Part shown: in pieces, positions 23,262 through 35,100 of the stretch
How the letters are laid out: each line of letters begins with the position of its first letter
Position numbering within the stretch: the stretch's first letter is position 1
DNA from: Effrenium voratum
Lineage: Eukaryota > Sar > Dinophyceae > Suessiales > Symbiodiniaceae
Length of the DNA: 64,000 nucleotides
Assembly (NCBI GenBank): GCA_963377175.1
Contig: CAUJNA010002702.1
Span: 632,820 to 696,819, forward strand
Direction of reading: 5' to 3'
Notes under the pieces: model-generated
What the model saw: the letters and a program-made list of their open reading frames with translations, nothing else
Databases searched by the model: none
What the model was told of the DNA's origin: nothing
Made by a program: the position numbers and the translations under genes

Positions 23262-24195
23262 GGGTCTTGCGCTCTTGTCGAAAAAGGCGCGCCTGTTTCC
23301 AGATGCTTGCGCGCTCTTTCAATCTGGCGGACACCCACTCATTGAACTTGCTGGTGGATGCACGGCCGTCTGGAAGAGTTGCCGTACCGGCAACAATGTC
23401 AAGGCCAGAATAGTCCGGCATCGACGGCGAACGCTCCACCGCGAGCTCCGTCTGAATCATCCACGCTGCTAAGGAGCTGCAGTCCACATGCAATAGCCTG
23501 AGCACCTCGCACAAGTTGCGACGCACATGGGCCGAGGAGCTTCGACCTGAAACCCCTGACAACCGCAACCACTCGGCGTGGTAGCTGAGGAAGTTGCCAG
23601 GGCCAAGGGCCACACTCTCGCGCAACTCCTTCGAAGATCAGGTTCCGGCAATCGGGAACTCCTTGTCCTCGGCATTGCGCATGAGGGCCACCGCCGCGCT
23701 AAGTTCCAACCGCCGCTTGCCAGCATTGTCACGGTGGTCCCCCAACAAACGGAGGTCCCCAAGCTCCTTGCCTTTCTTGGCCCTCCAATCATCCAGATCG
23801 CGCATGGAGATCTTCTCAACAAAGAGCTCCTCGTTCTCGCGAAGAACCACCCCTTTCAAGGTGAAGCCAACACCTGTCGCTTCCGTAGCCATGAGCTGGG
23901 CATCAATCACCTCCCCAAAATTCTCCCTCTCCCAGGATAGCTGCCATGACCTGAGATTGTAGTGAACTGAAGCCCGGGAAGTTGGGTCATGGGCATAGAC
24001 CTCGTTCTCGATGTCCTGGGGAAGGGGCATGCATCTGTCTAGAATTCGGTGAGCCTGAGTAGCCAGGTTATGGTTGGGGTCATGCGGATATGACACTAGC
24101 ACTTGCACTTCCGGAATGTCCAGAGTCAGAGCCGCCGCTTCAGGCCTGAGGGTCGCTTTGGCCCAGTTTGCGATGCAGGGTCGTCGTCGCCACAC
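23056..24195 (-). pseudogene. Gag-like ORF of DIRS-like element, in-frame TGA
   Basis: One frame spans 24195-23056, interrupted only by TGA at 23638-23640. The first half contains EVQVLVSYPHDPNHNLATQA and a long charged helical region. The second half contains a His/Arg/Leu-rich block ending RRNLCEVLRLLHVDC and then SPSMPDYSGLDIV. This resembles the region before RT in dinoflagellate DIRS-like elements, as far as I recall. The end is strongly basic, with a run of nine lysines at about residue 160 of the second part, typical of nucleic-acid binding. It would package or bind the element RNA. The start codon cannot be fixed. Confidence 0.55.
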
Positions 24196-24199
24196 TTGT

Positions 24200-27100
24200 T
24201 GGCGACTGGCTTGAATCCCTGCAGGCTAACTTTGAACCGCCCCAAAGCCCATGTCTATACCCCCGCCACATTTTTTCTGGCGCACTACTCTTCTCTTGTC
24301 ACCTGTCAGAGAGCTAGCTTTCGACTAGTTGTGGTACCCTGGAAGTTACTTCTAGACGACGACAACGCGATGTCCGCAGCCCTCAAGGCATAGCATGCCC
24401 TGAACAGTTGCAGCTGGAAAGCCTTCATTTGACTGTCCGCAAACAGACTTTTAAGAACGTCATCGCTTCAAGCAACCCAATGCCGACAAGGCAAGGATGC
24501 TGCGCTAGAAAGTTGAAAGCGCTTGGAGTCAGCCTTTTGCCTTGACTCCTAAATCCCAAGCAACCCATGAAGCGCGTGGCAGCAAACATCTTCCAATATG
24601 GGTGTGTGTGTGTGTCAGACAAGGCGTAGAAGAAAAATGACATCTGGCAGTCGTACAAGGATGCTTAGGGAACTCCGGTCATGGCAGTAAATCTGAACGT
24701 TTCATGCGGGAGCTGCTGCTCACACTTCCCGAGAAACCATGAGAGGCAACGTGAACAAATGTATCCCTCGCCCCCTCAAAGGTAGCGTGCGGGGAGGGGG
24801 AGTCTGCAAGCGTGACGCGACCCCTTCCTACAGCGCATCAAGCAAGCCCGGCGTTGCCGAACGAGTAAGTCGCGTGGGTCGGGTGGCTGAAGAAAACAAG
24901 CCACTGCCTTCACACGGCTTCCTTGAACGCACTTAACCACAGACAACAGCTTTCGGACCTGCAGGCAAAGTGGAATCCTTTTGCAGATTCCAAATCAAGC
25001 ATAGGCCCTACAGCGCCCGCGTCCCAGCCTTCCCGCTGCCTTTGGCCAACGACGCCGCAAGCGAGCATGCAAACCACTGCGCACCTGCAGGGAGGCCGTG
25101 CCAGTGTGGTCGGAAGTGAGGGGCGTCGATCATGAGGTGACCAAAAGTCCAGGGGATGAAGCTTGGCTGGGCCTACTTGAATCGATGAGAAACATGTGCA
25201 ATAAACCGCCACTATCCAGCTGGAACGGACTTGCCAGGCAGGACATTTTCTCAGTACGTCCTAAGCATTCAAAGTGTTGAAAGATCTGAACCGCCTCGTT
25301 CCGGGAAATAGCTGGCTCCTTCCAAGGGCCTTGCCTCAGGACTCTGATGGCCGTTGTGAAAGTAAACAACTACGTTTCTCTGGTGTTGTTTTTTTCAAAG
25401 GGCCAGCCGGGAAGGGTCCTCCAATTTCGCACACACAGGCAGCCAAGGAGCTTTGCAAGACTTCTTCAACTCGTGCAGCTCATCTGAACCCGCCTGGCAG
25501 CATTCAAAGATAGGAAGCTTGGATATATGACCAGGGCTTCTGAGAGAAAAACCACCGAGCAAAACGCACCTAGCACCTCGAGGCACTAGACTCAAGCCCT
25601 CTTTCTCCTCAAGCCTTCCTCTCAGTAGGCCTGCGGCGCAGGCGCAGGGCTCCGGCCTCCGGCGTGGCCGCCCCTGACTTCCGCAGAAAGCCACGGCTTT
25701 CCGTGGCCCTCTGGCGCGCTGGCATTTGCGCTGCAGTGCTCCAACTCGCCCTCTGTGCTTTCGGCTTTGCAGCCTGCACCCACCCGTGTGCCCAGTAAAA
25801 AGGGTTGGCGTTGACTGGCAGTTTGGGCGCTGCCTGTGACACAGAACATGTCAGCACGCAGCGCCCGCTGACCAGTATGCAGGAAAGCCCTCTCGCTGCA
25901 CATTTGCCAAATGCAACGCACGCGCGCGTTCTGCGCTGGCGATCACAACTAAGCTGCTCCTCCCCTTGCGCCATGACGTCGCTGTGCCCGCCCGCATTTG
26001 CATTGCGCGCTCTGCGCAAGCTGTGGAGCTGCAGGTTGGCACATAGCCACAACATTCGATCCCTTTGGCTCCTCAACAGCAAGCTTGGCACGGAAGCAAA
26101 GCACCATGGACGGGCTCAGAATCTCGGCAACTTGAGGGCTTCGTGGCCAAACGATCCTGATTCAGGCGCGCAGTCACCAGCCACAGCCGTACAAGGGCGC
26201 CTGCGGTATCAGTGAAAAGAAACAACTTAGTAGCATGTTTTTGGGTCTCTGGTTTGGCGCGTGCTACGCATACTTGAATGATCTCAAACGGACCTTCTGA
26301 CGGGGCACATATTAAAACGAAAAGTTCAAGCGCTTTCTTTCTGCAAAATGAACGTTGGGCCGATCTGCCAATCATTTGCAACTTGAGGCCCTCGTTTCGC
26401 ACAGAAAATCCACGGGCCAGAATATACCACGGCGTGACATCACCTGCCAATTCTGGGTTCCTGGTTTGTCCATTTCGTGCTAGTTGGAAACAGTTCCATG
26501 TGAAGCGCCCGAAAGAGAAACTGGCTTGTGCACTATTTCCTCACAAATTTGATCACCCACGTCGCCCACCAACATCAATAATTCGGAATGGCGGGGCGCA
26601 CAATTATACCGTCCCAGCGAGCTCGTTTCCCGCCTTTGGCGTAGAAATCCCGAGGAGGCTTGTGAGCGTCAAGCCGTGTAGGATCACTTCCTTTGGCTGA
26701 AATGCCGAAATGAAATGCCGAAACATACCCCCTGAATCCAAAAACAAACACAAATGAACATTCTGCGTTTTGACCTTCTGCTTTCCACACACAGTGAATA
26801 TTGGCTCTTTGCTTTAAATCTCCTTGTCAAAATCCAGAATTCAATCCTCGCCACGCCGTGTAGGGCAAGCGCCCGTTCAAACGGGAACTTTTTTTTGGGA
26901 AGATCGGCCATGTCAAAACCGCAAACGAAACGTTAACCAGGCGAGACACGCAGAGTAGAAGGGCGGGGATTTAAAGACTGATGGAACACAGGCGGATCCA
27001 AGGATGGTGCTAGATCGCCGACGGGTTTGTCATCCTCGCCCACCACTGCCTTCTTTTTGGACGAGAACACTTGCCGTGACTTGCGTGTGTCACGTTCGCA

Positions 27101-28130
27101 ACGCTTCTGGCATCAGCCATGCGCCCTTCCCCGCCTGTGACTCTGTGAGGCACGCAGCAATCGCATAGGCAGCTTCTGGACAGGTGCCAAATCCTCAGAG
27201 CGCCCATCACCGCAATTTGCGAGCCTTTTGCTCGCTCGACATGAGTGTGACACCCTATAATCAGGGACGCCAGCCTAAGCTGAAATCGGGAGTGTGAAAC
27301 CAGAAGAGCGAGAAACCTAGAAAAAAGTAATGCGCGGGACCGTGAGAGAACCTTGAGAAACGGCGGGCGTTACCCAGGCCTAGGGGTGGCCTATTCAAGA
27401 ACTTTGGGCGACAATTTGCGCGCAAACTCGCGCGCAGCCTGTTCTCCGAAGAGCTGTCCAAAGGAAAAAACAGGAATGCCAGGTCTGATTTTGACACACA
27501 CACACACAACAAGCTCGCCTTTTGCCACCAACAGCCATAGTTTGCTCTGCGCTTGGGGGCGAGGCATGCGTTCCAGCTATGTCTGGGCAATCGCGAAGAT
27601 TGAGCACGCAGATACTTGTGGCTGGCTGCCTTGTTGCTCTTGTTCAACAAGTGCGCAACAGATTTCCCGCAAGCATCTGCCGGTCATTGTTGCGGCTGTG
27701 ACTCCTATTGCGCCCAGCCGGTGGGATTCGTAGAGACATCTCAGAGGTCGCAATCAAAGTACACAACCGAGGCAAAAGTGCAACGCAAACGAAGGGGGAC
27801 AACCTAGCACTGAATCCGAGCGCCACGTCCTCACTCGTGTAATCTTCCGGTTGGCATCCCACACTCTTCCCACAATCTTCCGGTGATTCTCATCTGTTGT
27901 ACTTCAAAAGACCCAATATTCACAAAACCACTTTTCCTGAACACTAAATCTTGTTTAGGCATTGTCTGTCCTTCCTTCAAGACCTCCTCGCGCCGGACAG
28001 AAGCCGCCAAACGCACAATAAGGATCCTTCATGTTCGAGCGCCGCCACCGGTTTTTGGGCTCAACCTGTTCCACTCCAATACCAGTCAGGTCCAGCAGGG
28101 CCGGGGGGCGGAAGAATCAAGAATAGAAGA
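24200..28130. other. No supportable gene; short microsatellites only
   Basis: A (GT)n of about 16 bp lies at 24600 and a (CA)n of about 14 bp near 27496. The rest has short overlapping frames on both strands without motifs. A segment at 25870-26045 is loosely similar in theme (CTCTCGCTG, ATTTGCCAAATG) to the repeat at 18.1-18.3 kb. Confidence 0.45.
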
Positions 28131-28135
28131 ACTAT

Positions 28136-28352
28136 ACTTATCGTTCTCGCTCTCTCGTTCTCTCTTGCTCTTTCTCCTTCTCTTGCTCCCATTTCTCTGC
28201 TTGGTTCTCTTTCTCCTCTCGTTCTCCTTCTCTTCTTCGTTCTCTTCTTTCTGCGTCTCTTTGTCTTTCGCTCAACCTTGTTCTTTCTCTTCATGTGTTG
28301 TTCTTTGTCTCTGTCTCCCTCTCTTCTCTTTCTCTTTCTCTTTCTCTTTCTT
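28136..28352. repeat. Pyrimidine-rich (CTT/CTCT)n low-complexity tract
   Basis: The plus strand is almost entirely C and T with short TTG or TCG interruptions, such as TCTCTCGTTCTCTC and TTTCTCTTTCTC. Open Ser/Phe/Leu frames across it are artefacts. Confidence 0.85.
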
Positions 28353-28789
28353 CGAATTAAATCTGAAGGAGACGCATCTCTTCGCGCGTCCGAAGCAAAG
28401 CTGAAGCTAGGGGGACTGTTCACAAGACTCGCAGCAGGATAAACTTTTAAAATGTATCTAAATGCATATATATGTGAACACACACACACACTCCTATATT
28501 CAAATACTGTACGCATGCTTGCTAAAATTATATCCACCCTCCAAGTATCCAGTGTCTCACGTTTTTTTGAACAGCGTGACTCCAGGGCTCCATGCGCCCG
28601 GCAGATCAGCTACGCAGATAGCAGCGTTCAGCCGCAGCCGCTTGACAGTCTCCACGGCGTCCTCGTCTGTCAGGATATCGTCCCGGTTGCGGTTTCGAAA
28701 GGACAGCACAGCCTCTGGGCGCGCTTGCTCTGCAGGCTCCTGAACAAAGGTGGCACGAGACTAGCCACATGGCCCTGGAGCATAACTTC

Positions 28790-29045
28790 AAGTTTGGACT
28801 GCAGGAGCAAAATGTCTGACAAAGTGGCAATGAAGCAACCACGATTTTGGCCCACGCACATGTTCTTTCTGTCCGCTCGCCAGAATTGCTGCGGCAAGAA
28901 GCTGAACAACATAGCTCTGAAGCAACCACGATTTCGGCTCATCTATGTGCCAAGTTAAAAACACCAACCACAAATGTCTTTGATTTGGAATAGCCGCAGC
29001 GAGAAGCTTGGCAACATGGCTCTGAAGCGACCAGGATCTCGACCG
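28790..29045 (+). repeat. Three copies of a dispersed repeat, plus orientation
   Basis: Cores at about 28817-28848, 28902-28937 and 29006-29043 share AACATGGCTCTGAAGCGACC with flanking GAGAAGCTTGGC-like sequence. They are about 90-105 bp apart. The same family occurs inverted at 30426-30695. Confidence 0.75.
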
Positions 29046-30425
29046 TGGTTTCTGGGTCAAAAAGCAACCTTGGCCCGCCTATGCCCACGAGTTAAGAACA
29101 GACATGAATTTGGAGATACTCTTGCTGGAAACGAGCCCAAAAAACTCCAGTCAAGGAGGAATCTGTCCTCGTCAGCAGCAACAGGCTCAGAACCAGCTGC
29201 CTTACGGGCTCTTGGTGATCGCTGATTGTGTGGAAGTAGCGCTGCAGAGCCTTTTGTCTTGGTCGCCACCGATCGTCCTTTCCCTTCGCAAAGATGGGTC
29301 ATCGGTAGCGCAGTCTTGCTTGCAAGCCACCCAAGCACCGCGCCCGCGCATCTACGCCCGCGTAGCGGCCCATCCGTGCATGGAACTCAGCCAGCCACTA
29401 ACTTCCACCAATCAAACTCGGCTCAGTAGCACAGTCTCAACAGCTTTCCCCGGACCAAGCTGATCGCTCCATAGATGAACTGGAGGAGTGGGCGCAATTG
29501 GCCAGAGTGACTGACCGGCCGAGCAAGATGCTCCCTTCGCATGAGTGGGGCATTGAAGTCACTGCGCGTGCGTGGTTGGATCAGACCATTTTGGACCAAA
29601 GGCGCTCGCTTCTCCACCCGGCTTCTCGCGCCGACACCGTTTCACAAGGCAATGCTAGCAGCGGCAAAGACAAAAAGGTGGAAACTGGAGATGTTGCTGG
29701 CGGGAATCAGCAGCAACACAGGGTGGCAGAGTTTCGTTGCGTTCCCAGCACTTACAGCCATGTGACGGACAAGTGAGGGTACCCTCTAGAAACAGTTGCC
29801 TTTCGGGCAGGGCGCTCGCTCCGGCTCCGCAAAGTAGTTCGGCCGGTGTGACAAGTGCGAGCACGCTGGCAAGTAGCCGACGGCTTTGCTTCCTCGGATG
29901 GCCCCAAAATGGGCTTGTCTTGTTGTCCCCTTGGCTGCCCCAATTGAAAAACAAGGTGCGATCCAAGTAACCAAGATAAACTTTGACGGCTCCGTGGTGC
30001 GGCCATGGGCCCAACCGCCTGCTTGGCCTACACATGTTTGGCTGTTGGCGCGAGCTGCTAGCCAACTGGTAGTGGCCATACGCTTGCTTGGGGCAACAAC
30101 GGGTGCTTCTGCGCTTCGGCTTGATTGAAGCTTCCGCCGCGTAGTGAGCTTGTCGCGCGCCTCGCGCGCGCGGCGACCCGCTCATGCGAATGAACATCCC
30201 CCCGAAAAAAGCAACTGTAACAGCATTTCCTGCGGTGGGTCAGCCACTCCGTGCTCAGCCGTCAATGTGCTCTTGCGAAAGGATTCCCACACCCCGAAAC
30301 ATGTCGGCGGACATACGCTGGGCAATAGGCTTTGCCTACAAACCAACATATTGGCTGAGCTGAGCCTGACTTGTGGAAGTTAGCCTGTCTGCCATGTGTG
30401 CAAGTCCCGGCTAGTCAGAACACGG

Positions 30426-30695
30426 GATCCTGGTCGCTCCATGTTGCCAAGCTTCTTGCTCCAGCTGATCCCAACAATGCCCTTTTGGACTGGCTTCTCC
30501 GTGAAAAGAAGGTCGAAACAAATATTCATTAATTTGGGACTGAGATGCGGCGAAATCGCGATTGCTTCAAAGCCATGTTGCCCAGCTTCTTTCTGTAGCA
30601 ATGCCGAACAAGGACCACCTTTTGAAAACACGTAGGTGGGCCGAAACCGTGGTCGCTTCATGGCCACGTTGTCAAGCGCTTTGCTCCAGCTGTCC
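30426..30695 (-). repeat. Three copies of the same repeat, minus orientation
   Basis: Cores at about 30426-30465, 30550-30594 and 30642-30695 are reverse complements of the 28.8-29.0 kb units. For example, 30426-30465 and 29006-29043 share GAAGCTTGGCAACATGG. The two arms are about 1.4 kb apart and could pair as an imperfect hairpin. Confidence 0.75.
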
Positions 30696-30899
30696 AAACT
30701 AGAAGTTATGCTTCAGGGCCTTGGGGTCACACCTTTTGCCCCAGCTTTCCAAAACACAAAACACAAGCTAGAAAGTAGCTTCCAAGCAGAGACAGTCAAG
30801 TGGCTGCGGCTGACTGCTGCTTATTTCCGTGGCGTGCGCTGCAGCCCTGGAACCACGCTGCTCTTCAGATGTGAGAGACTGGACGCATGGAGGGTGTGG

Positions 30900-30975
30900 A
30901 GTTATATATGAGGGTATTGCGATATTCCTGGCTCCAAAAATGGCCTTCCACCTTGCCCTTCCGCGAATTTTCCGC
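30900..30975 (+). repeat. Dispersed repeat, copy 1
   Basis: TATTCCTGGCTCCAAAAATG followed by GCCTTCCACCTTGCCC is closely matched at 49228-49263 (TATTCCTTGCTCCAAAAATC, GCCTTCCGCCTCGCC). Confidence 0.65.
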
Positions 30976-31179
30976 GAACTTCCTGGTGCCTGTCTGAACA
31001 TACATAGCAAGCTAAGAGGAAGAGCCAGTGCAGAAAGCAAGACGTAGACTAGGAATGGAGCGAGGATAGGACGAGCAAGAGGAAGGAGAAGGACAAGCAA
31101 TCGTAGGAAGCAGAACACCGGAAAAAGCAAAGGAGGCAGGAAGGCGGCAACAAGCGACAAGCACGGCGACAGCCATAGT

Positions 31180-31740
31180 TCCGCGGGCTTCGTTGTGGCA
31201 TCGTTTTGGGTATCGCTTGGAGCGCTAGCACGCTGCTACAACTGCGGCATCCCCGGGCAAGAGAATGAGTAGCAGCACCAGAAACACAGACGCAACCAAC
31301 ATTTCACGCTACAACAGAAGACGGGTGGGCCAGCCCCCGCGCAAAGCGAAAGCTGCAATTGGATAGGTTTCGCTTGGGTATCATGTTGGGTATTGTTTGG
31401 AGCTCTGGCGCGCCGCTACAGCTGTGGCGCCTGCGCGCAGCCGAGAAGCATGAGCCATAGGCATTTCATGCTGAGAGGGCCGACGGGTGGTGGCCATCCC
31501 CTTCTTTCGCGCATTTCGACAAAGTCTGCCGCGAAAAACAAAAGGACTGCCAGAACGCTTTTCGAGGTCCGAAGCGCGGAACAAAACGAATCTCGGACCG
31601 TGAAATTCGTTTGCTCGCGCGTTTCGACAAAGTCTGCCGCGGGATGCTGACTATGATGCCAGAACGCGCTTCAAGGCCCGAAGCACGCTTTTCTACAAAC
31701 TCTGCCGCGGGAACCAAGAGGACTGCCGAATATGATGCCA
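31180..31740. repeat. Short local duplications
   Basis: The segment at about 31198-31255 (GGGTATCGCTTGGAGC onwards) recurs in diverged form at 31380-31435 (GGGTATTGTTTGGAGC). TTTCGACAAAGTCTGCCGCG occurs at about 31507 and 31620, and in weaker form near 31692. No coding motif is recognised. Confidence 0.65.
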
Positions 31741-32109
31741 GAACGCTCCCGTAGAGCCCAATACTCCTTAAAAAAGAGAACGCTGAAAAGAAGCAGTATG
31801 TTTCTTTACGCGCGCTTCTTTGCATTCAAAAGCTTCCCTCAAGGCTTGGACGACAGGAGAAAGGCCTCAGCTGCAGCAACGTGTTTCCAGAAAAGAACCC
31901 GGCAAGAAAATGGGCAACGGCATGGGGAAAGTCAATAATTTCATCAAAAAGAGACTAAAACCACCTACTGCTGGAAAGTTCCTGCAGAGGACTCTCAAGA
32001 GAGAATCTTGGCATAACGCATATCCGCCGACCCTTTCTCTAAAAAGGGGAGGCGCATGGGAAGGGTGGTTGGCGCATAAGTAAAACAAAATTTCATCCTC
32101 ATCTGCAGC

Positions 32110-35100
32110 AGCAGCTGCAGCTACGATAAATGTTATAGTCACGGTCATCGTGATCATCATCATCCTTATCATCATCTCTTTCTTAGTCTCTTATCCTTGT
32201 CATCATTATCATCGTTGTGGTCTCTTATCATGCAGCATTAGTGACGCAGAGGATGCTACGATGATTTTTATCATCACAGCCGGTAGTGATGCCAAGGAGG
32301 CTACGATGATAATTATCCGCGGGTAATAACGATCATGAGGCCTGGCCAGTTTCATCACGGTTGTCGTCATCTCTTATCCGGCAGCATTGGTGATGCAGAG
32401 GATGCGGTGATAGTTGTCATCGCAGCCGTTAGCGATGCTACGGATGCTACGATGATAGTTATCATCTTTGTCATCATCTTTATCATCGTCTGATCATCAC
32501 CTACCACACATATCTCGCTATATATAGAAATCAAAAGGGACGTTAGACATCCTTGGAAACGCAAAGGATGCGATGATGATAGTTATCAAGGAACAAGTAG
32601 TGATGCAGAGGATGTTGTGATGATCGTTGTCATGACGCGGATGATAACGAGCAACAGGCCCGTGCTATTATCATCATGGTCGTCGTCATCTCTTATCAGG
32701 CAGCATTGGTGATGCAGAGGATGCTGCGATGATAGTTGTCATCGCAGCCGTTAGTGATGCTACGGATGCTACGATGATAGTTATCATCTTTGTCATCATC
32801 TCTATTATCGTCTGATCATCACCTGCCATCATCTCATATCTTACTATACTATATATAGACATATATATAGAAATCAAAAGGGGCGTTAGACATCCTTGGC
32901 AATGCAAAGGATGCGATGATGATAATTGTCAAGGAACAATTAGTCATGCAGAGGATGTTGTGATGATCGTTGTCATGATGCGGATGATAACGAGCATCAG
33001 GCCCGTGCCATGTATCATCATGGTCGTCGTCATCTCTTATCAGGCAGCATCGGCGATGCAGAGGATGCTGCGATGATGGTTATCATCACAGCCGTTAGTG
33101 ATGCTAAGGATGCTACGATGATAGTTATCATCCTTGTCATCATCTTTATCATCATCTGATCATCGTCTGGCGTCATCTCATATCTCATATCTCATATCTT
33201 ACTATATATAGAAATCAAAAGGGACGTTAGACATCCTTGGCAATGCAAAGGATGCGATGATGATAGTTATCAAGGAACAAGTAGTGATGCAAAGGGTGTT
33301 GTGATGATCGTTGTCATGACGCGGATGATAACGAGCATCAGGCCCGTGCTATTATCATCATGGTCGTCGTTATCAGGCAGCATTGGTGATGCAGAGGATG
33401 CTGCGATGATAGTTGTTATCGCAGCCGTTAGTGATGCTACGGATGCTACAATGATAGTTATCATCTTTGTCATCATCTTTATCATCGTCTGATCATCACC
33501 TGCCATCATCTCATATCTTACTATACTATGTATAGAAATCAAAAGGGGCGTTAGACATCCTTGGCAATGCAAAGGATGCGATGATGATAGTTATCAAGGA
33601 ACAAGTAGTGATGCAGAGGGTGTTGTGACGATCGTTGTCATGATGCGGATAATAACAAGCATCAGGCCCGTGCCATGTATCATCATGGTTGTCGTCATCT
33701 CATCACCTGCCATCATCTCATATCTTATCATATCTTACTCTATATAGAAATCAAAAGGGACGTTAGACATCCTTGGCAATGCAAAGGATGCGATGATGAT
33801 TGTTATCAAGGAACAAGTAGTGATGCAGAGGGTGTTGTGATGATCGTTGTCATGACGCGGATGATAACGAGCATCAGGCCCGTGCTATTATCATCATGGT
33901 CGTCGTCATCTCTTATCAGGCAGCATTGGTGATGCAGAGAATGCTGCGATGATAGTTGTTATCGCAGCCGTTAGTGATGCTACGGATGCTACGATGATAG
34001 TTATCATCTTTGTCATCATCTTTATCATCGTCTGATCATCACCTGCCATCATCTCATATCCTATCATATCTTACTATATATAGAAATCAAAAGGGACGTT
34101 AGACATCCTTGGCAATGCAAAGGATGCGATGATGATAGTTTTCAAGGAACAAGTAGCGAAGCAGAGGATGTTGTGATGATCGTTGTCATGACGCGGATGA
34201 TAACGAGCATCAGGCCCATGGTCGAAATCAAAAGGGACGTTAGACATCCCTGGCAATGCAACGGATGCGATGATTATAGTTATCAAGGAACAAGTAGTGA
34301 TGCAGAGGATGTTGTGATGAGCGTTGTCATGATGCGGATGATAACGAGCATCAGGCCCGTGCCATGTATCATCATGGTCGTCGTCATCTCTTAACAGGCA
34401 GCATCGGCGATGCAGAGGATGCTGCGATGATGGTTATCATCACAGCCGTTAGTGATGCTAAGGATGCTACGATGATAGTTTTCTTCCTTGTCATCATCTT
34501 TATCATCGTCTGATCATCATCTGGCGTCATCTCATATCTCATATCTTATATCTTACTATTTATAGAAGTCAAAAGGGACGTTAGACATCCTTGGCAATGC
34601 AAAGGATGCGATGATGATAGTTATCAAGGAACAAGTAGTGATGCAGAGGATGTTGTGATGATCGTTGTCATGACGCGGATGATAACGAGCATCAGGCCCG
34701 TGCTATTATCATCATGGTCGTCGTCATCTCTTATCAGGCAGCATTGGTGATGCAGAGGATGCTGCGATGATAGTTGTCATCGCAGCCGTTAGTGATGCTA
34801 CGGATGCTACGATGATAGTTATCATCTTTGTCATCATCTTTATCATCGTCTGCTCATCACCTGCCATCATCTCATATCTTACTATACTATATATAGAAAT
34901 CAAAAGGGGCGTTAGACATCCTTGGCAATGCAAAGGATGCGATGATGACTGTTATCAAGGAACAAGTAGTGATGCAGAGGATGTTGTGATGATCGTTGTC
35001 ATGATGCGGATGATAACGAGCATCAGGGCCGTGCCATGTATCATCATGGTCGTCGTCATTCAGGCAGCATCGGCGATGCAGAGGATGCTGCGATGATGGT

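Larger units (their letters stand above)
19006..24195 (-). mobile_element. DIRS-like retrotransposon with C5-MTase-like domain, frame-broken
   Basis: Reading down the minus strand, the order is: a Gag-like region (24195 to about 23056), a linker, reverse transcriptase (about 22540-21731), RNase H (about 21640-20840), a cytosine-5-methyltransferase-like domain (about 20690-20060), and a tyrosine recombinase (to 19006). RT plus tyrosine recombinase defines the DIRS order, which uses a recombinase instead of a DDE integrase and makes no target-site duplication. At least six frame changes and one in-frame TGA (23638-23640) interrupt the coding sequence, so this copy is probably non-autonomous. 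Termini are not defined. The 120-bp direct repeats at 18546-18965 are candidates for one end. Confidence 0.85.
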
